Positions 61,218 to 64,000 of a stretch of DNA of 64,000 nucleotides are shown here, in pieces. Under the pieces are notes generated by a model. That model had not been told where the DNA came from and ran no database searches. It saw only the letters and a list, made by a program, of their open reading frames with translations. How positions within the stretch are numbered: the stretch's first letter is position 1; each line of letters opens with the position of its first letter. The translations under genes and the position numbers were made by a program. Source of the stretch: Thiohalomonas sp041685045 (GTDB lineage: Bacteria > Pseudomonadota > Gammaproteobacteria > Thiohalomonadales > Thiohalomonadaceae); assembly GCA_041685045.1 (NCBI GenBank), contig JAWLGP010000014.1:57240-121239 (forward strand), given 5' to 3'.

Positions 61218-61312
61218 TTTTGGCACCTCCGGTTTACTGCCCCGCACATCGGGGCCCTCCTGAGTGCCCTCGGAGGGAAGGCGCTCAAGAGGGCCCCGGT
61301 GAGGGAGCCCGG
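61218..61312 (-). promoter_or_regulatory. Structured leader with a long GC hairpin
   Basis: GGGGCCCTCTTGAGCGCC pairs with GGGCACTCAGGAGGGCCCC to form a long hairpin. GGGGCAGTAAACCGGAGGTGCC follows, where GGCA and TGCC can pair across the ribosome site. Confidence 0.55.
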
Positions 61313-61317
61313 AGACG

Positions 61318-61452
61318 CTAGAACACGTTGACGACGTATCCCATCGCCTCCAACGCAGTGATCACCTCCTGGGTGGTTTCACCTGCGTTGAACTTGGCAA
61401 CGGTACCGTCGCCAAACATGATCTCGCGCGTTGACGGTGTGACTATGGCCAT
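61318..61452 (-). CDS. Small hypothetical protein (44 residues)
   Basis: A short protein, MAIVTPSTREIMFGDGTVAK..., with a beta-alpha pattern and ending GYVVNVF. Its ATG at 61452 follows AGGAGG within a clear structured leader, which supports it being translated. No family recognised. Confidence 0.55.
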   Translation of the reverse strand: MAIVTPSTREIMFGDGTVAKFNAGETTQEVITALEAMGYVVNVF

Positions 61453-61525
61453 GGAAGGCCCTCCTGTGGTTGGAGGGGCACCACGGCACCCTAACCCGGG
61501 CAAACGTGGTGCCCCGGTTGGGGTT
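61453..61525 (-). promoter_or_regulatory. Structured leader with an 11-base competing segment
   Basis: Minus strand CGTGGTGCCCC (61475-61485) is a perfect 11-base complement of 61505-61515, which lies in the upstream CCCCAACCGGGG hairpin. GGTGCCC also faces GGGCCTTCC before the ATG, a weaker stem than in other leaders. Confidence 0.65.
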
Positions 61526-61542
61526 ACTTGAGTTATCCGTTG

Positions 61543-61845
61543 TCAGGCAGAGCGCAAAACGCACATCGCCGGACGGCGGGTAAACGATGGCTCATCATAC
61601 GCTGCGTAGGTCAGCGTCTCGGGAAGCGCGAAGCCGAGCATTGCTGCGGTGATCACGTCCTGAGTGGCTGTTTTCGTGGCCATCGGGCCGGTGCAGCGGA
61701 GATTGCGGCGCTTTGCGCTGCTCTCCACCTTTTCGCTGAGGCGCTGGAACAATACGCGAAGCGTTCTCCATGCCACCAGGGCGAAAACGTACGGCACCAT
61801 CACGATGACGGCCAGAAGCAGAAGGATGAGTAAATAGTTGCTCAT
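61543..61845 (-). CDS. Single-pass membrane protein, first gene of the train
   Basis: A 100-residue protein starting MSNYLLILLLLAVIVMVPYV at ATG 61845. Residues 4-26 form one membrane segment followed by a basic cytoplasmic part (FQRLSEKVESSAKRRN). The ATG follows GAGGAG in a leader hairpin. Function unknown. Confidence 0.6.
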   Translation of the reverse strand: MSNYLLILLLLAVIVMVPYVFALVAWRTLRVLFQRLSEKVESSAKRRNLRCTGPMATKTATQDVITAAMLGFALPETLTYAAYDEPSFTRRPAMCVLRSA

Positions 61846-61908
61846 GATGCGTCTCCTCAGAAAGAGGGGACGCTTGCCGCCACGAGGGCCAGTCAAGGTC
61901 CCCGTGGG
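61846..61908 (-). promoter_or_regulatory. Structured leader of the first gene
   Basis: GCGTCC pairs with GGAGACGC over the ribosome site. GGGGAC in the upstream hairpin CCCACGGGG/CCCTCGTGG can pair with GTCCCC instead. Confidence 0.6.
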
Positions 61909-62237
61909 ATTTGAAGTGTGCTGTCTAGTTTGTTTTGGCTTTCGCCGAGGGGTTGTCCGGCCAGCTACCTTTTCCCCCCTGAAACCAAGCTCACGCTTGG
62001 TCTCTAACCTGGCTGTCGGCACTGACAGACGCAGGGATAACTCGCTAGAGCATACCGCCTTGTTTTCGCTTCCGCAAACCCCTTGACGAGCTTCTCGGCT
62101 CTCTTTCGGCGGCTGGGTCGAATCAGCATTGCTCTAAGTCGGGTGATTTTTCCGAATTTCGCTATTTTCCGCGTCCTTCCGACGTTGGCCATTCGCCTAG
62201 CCTAGCTATTCCGATCCGAGCCAATTATGGAGGTCTC
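61909..62237. other. Divergent control region with a degenerate copy of the structured RNA
   Basis: The region must hold promoters for the minus-strand train and the plus-strand gene, though no clear consensus box is visible. On the minus strand ACCAAGC/GCTTGGT forms a hairpin, followed by AGGTAGCTGGCC, the invariant loop of the structured RNA with a short stem, and an A-rich tail (CAAAACAAAC). A 62-residue basic open frame at 62004-62192 lacks a ribosome site and is not called. Confidence 0.4.
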
Positions 62238-62960
62238 ATGGCCAGCACAACGGCGGCAGTAGCGGAACCACCACCGCGGGAACGGCAAAAGCCGGTTTAC
62301 TCGATTCCCGTCTTCGAACGCCAATTGGAGATAAAGAGTCTCCAAGCGCAGCGAGTGATGGACCGCGCTTTTAAGCGCACCGTCCGAGCTATCTATAGTA
62401 TCGACGCCATTCTGCGCATCATTGGTGATGATGCGGAAATGGACAAGGTCGAAGAAGTAATCGACGAGCTGTTTTCCAATGTGGGCGAGGCGTTACGAGG
62501 TGAGTCCGCTCGGCTGACAAAGCTTATGGAGAACAACGGTATTTCCGAAACGCCGGATTACACCGCCCCCAAGACTTACACAGTTCAAGTCAGTTCGCCC
62601 CAAGTCGGCGTTTTTGCCTCCCTCGTAAAGGAACTCGATGGCCTGATGGTGATGATGGATACATGCTGGCTCCTGTCAGTACTCGATAACAAGCAACGCA
62701 AGGAGGGTACCTTCCAATGGCAGCAACGCATGCTGCGGTTGGGCCGGCGCATCGTATCCATCGAGGGCCGTGCTCGCAAGGCCGCCTACCGCCAAGGTAA
62801 GGAGAGCGAGGTCAGCGAGGCTTTGCCCCCGGAGCCGGGAGATGCTGACCAGCTCGACGACATTGAAGAGGCACCCGAATCCAAAAAGAACGGGCCCAAA
62901 CGAACCAAGTCCAAACCAACAGATGCTTCCGAGGAATCAGCATTGGCAGCCGAAGCGTAG
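62238..62960 (+). CDS. DUF1845-like conjugative-element protein
   Basis: A 240-residue protein starting MASTTAAVAEPPPRERQK, with GGAGG before the ATG. The pattern LQAQRVMDRAFKRTVRAIYS, YTVQVSSPQVGVFASLVKEL, MDTCWLLSVLDNKQRKEG and FQWQQRMLRLGRRIVSI recalls DUF1845 proteins of integrative conjugative elements, some of which regulate transfer genes. The C-terminal 50 residues are acidic and lysine-rich. It is divergent from the recombination train and ends at a strong terminator, so it is a single-gene unit. Family assignment is from memory of the pattern. Confidence 0.55.
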   Translation: MASTTAAVAEPPPRERQKPVYSIPVFERQLEIKSLQAQRVMDRAFKRTVRAIYSIDAILRIIGDDAEMDKVEEVIDELFSNVGEALRGESARLTKLMENNGISETPDYTAPKTYTVQVSSPQVGVFASLVKELDGLMVMMDTCWLLSVLDNKQRKEGTFQWQQRMLRLGRRIVSIEGRARKAAYRQGKESEVSEALPPEPGDADQLDDIEEAPESKKNGPKRTKSKPTDASEESALAAEA

Positions 62961-62981
62961 CTTCCCTGACTCTTTATCCCG

Positions 62982-63011
62982 GCCGCACCCCAGGGTGCGG
63001 CTTTTTTTTTT
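62982..63011 (+). terminator. Intrinsic terminator
   Basis: GCCGCACCC pairs with GGGTGCGGC, directly followed by ten T residues. Confidence 0.92.
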
Positions 63012-63058
63012 GCGTTTTCGCCCTAATGCGTTTTAATGCTGTGGCGGAGAAAAACACC

Positions 63059-63931
63059 ATGGAGATGACTGTCATGACGTATGGACAAAAACTGGCGATT
63101 CTGGCCTGCTTGGCCCTATCCCTTTCGCTTACCGCCTGCACTTCCAACAGCGTCAAACGCGGTAACGCCTATTCCACTCGCCAGCCCGATATGAGCTTTG
63201 CGATGAATCTTGCACTGCACACATCGCTTACGACGGAATCGGGCCCGCTGATGGATCTAGACCGTTCAGCGCTATCTGACGGCCTCCGAGACGCTCCTGA
63301 TCACCAGGTGGCCAACGCCCTCGAGCGGATAGGCTGGGCGGGTCTTGGCGTCGCACACTTCAACGGCTTCGCTTTACCAGCGGGAATTTCCCCGTCGACC
63401 GCGGCGAGCCTCGATCTATTTGGAGCACTCTTTTTGCCCGGTCGTGCCCCCCATCCTGCCTTGAAGCCCCAGGTGTTGGCATGGATGCCAACGGAACCGA
63501 CGGACGATGCGGAAAACGCAAAGGCAAAATTGGAATCGCTGCTGAAGGACGCGTTTATAAAGGGGCTTCCCGCCGGATTCTCGGTGACAGAACGCTCGAA
63601 GACGACTACGCCCTTGTTTGGCGCCCCGTTTACGAAAACGTACGTTAACTTAGTCGGCCCTGGCTGCCCGACCGAGTCAGGTTTGGAGTGTCGCTTATGG
63701 ATCTACGTTGGGCACTCCCCGAGTAAGAAGGCTACGCCCCCTTTGGTCGGCGGCTCCGAGGAGTCTTACCAGTGGCAAAACTGGCCTGACGGCTCCTCGT
63801 CAAAGGGCCATCAATCGGCAAGTTTCTTTGTTGGACTAACCGAACCATCCCGTTCCGCAGTGACCGAAAGAAACTCTTGGTTTGATGAGAATGCTCGTAT
63901 TTTTGTAACTACTCGCCCCCTGTCATGCTGA
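63059..63931 (+). CDS. Lipoprotein of unknown function
   Basis: A 290-residue protein (ATG 63059; ATG 63074 is equally possible and leaves a cleaner signal, MTYGQKLAILACLALSLSL). The lipobox LTAC follows, so the protein is lipid-anchored. The mature part has four cysteines (GPGCPTESGLECRL among them) and ends PLSC, suggesting disulfides and a periplasmic or outer-membrane site. Position after a DUF1845-like gene suggests a mobile-element surface or conjugation role, but no family is recognised. Confidence 0.65.
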   Translation: MEMTVMTYGQKLAILACLALSLSLTACTSNSVKRGNAYSTRQPDMSFAMNLALHTSLTTESGPLMDLDRSALSDGLRDAPDHQVANALERIGWAGLGVAHFNGFALPAGISPSTAASLDLFGALFLPGRAPHPALKPQVLAWMPTEPTDDAENAKAKLESLLKDAFIKGLPAGFSVTERSKTTTPLFGAPFTKTYVNLVGPGCPTESGLECRLWIYVGHSPSKKATPPLVGGSEESYQWQNWPDGSSSKGHQSASFFVGLTEPSRSAVTERNSWFDENARIFVTTRPLSC

Positions 63932-64000
63932 CAGAGTGACCGGCGAGAGCCATTTGGATCGCGATGAGCGGATTATGTCCGAGATTGCCCATGGTTTGCA

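Noticed and set aside
62004..62192. 62-residue basic open frame upstream of the train
   Set aside because: No ribosome site, and it overlaps hairpins and the degenerate structured-RNA copy.

Overview
The window is GC-rich bacterial DNA, most likely from a gammaproteobacterium. The evidence is an xseA/xseB pair, IS30- and IS3-type insertion sequence remnants, and a long recombination and nucleotide-metabolism module that resembles the variable cores of SXT/R391 and IncA/C-type mobile elements. No rRNA, tRNA or CRISPR array was seen. Almost everything here is accessory: defence genes, decayed insertion sequences, a radical-SAM cluster and about 20 kb of mobile-element core.

Layout. 0-2.1 kb: the end of a Gabija-like pair (tail of a GajA-like nuclease plus a complete GajB-like helicase). 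2.4-3.7 kb: an IS30-family gene split by an IS3-family fragment, all frame-broken. 3.8-7.5 kb: small membrane protein, xseB, xseA, membrane protein and a frameshifted GNAT-like pseudogene. 7.7-16 kb: mrr followed by a type I restriction system with two tandem hsdM genes, hsdS and hsdR. 16-20 kb: unrecognised small genes, one of which sits behind an attC-like hairpin, and an ankyrin lipoprotein. 20-23.3 kb: a divergent TnpT/KfrA-like protein and tyrosine recombinase with a palindromic core between them, bounded by inverted copies of a 40-bp repeat. 23.4-30.7 kb: a three-gene system of MBL-fold protein, trypsin-STAND NTPase of 1943 aa and small protein, matching the layout I recall for AVAST type I. 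31-35 kb: a possible nuclease with repeats, an AbiGi/DUF2971-like protein and a NucS-like nuclease gene interrupted by an amber codon. 35.7-40.7 kb: a cluster of three radical-SAM enzymes, a PqqD-like recognition protein, an NTF2-like protein, a DUF1579-like protein and a tautomerase. 41-43.3 kb: a Sel1-repeat protein and one unknown protein.

43.4-61.8 kb is one long minus-strand gene train: small membrane proteins, a ribonucleotide-reductase fragment, ssb, recT, YqaJ-type exonuclease, a split B12-dependent ribonucleotide reductase (nrdJ) carrying a 330-bp group I intron, a CobS/MoxR ATPase, a WGR protein, DUF3150, a CobT-like VWA protein, an orphan DNA methyltransferase and a TOPRIM primase. 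It ends at a clear intrinsic terminator at 43.4 kb. A divergent pair (DUF1845-like protein and lipoprotein) closes the window.

The most unusual signal lies between the genes of this train. First, nearly every gene has a private 60-100 nt leader in which one segment can pair either with the Shine-Dalgarno/start region or with the loop of an upstream GC hairpin, which looks like a repeated translational switch. Second, five of the intergenic gaps also carry a copy of a structured RNA of up to about 140 nt. Its stems differ in sequence between copies but stay paired, while a 7-nt loop (TAGCTGG) and an A-rich CAGCC tail are invariant, suggesting an H-type pseudoknot. I do not recognise either element as a described family.
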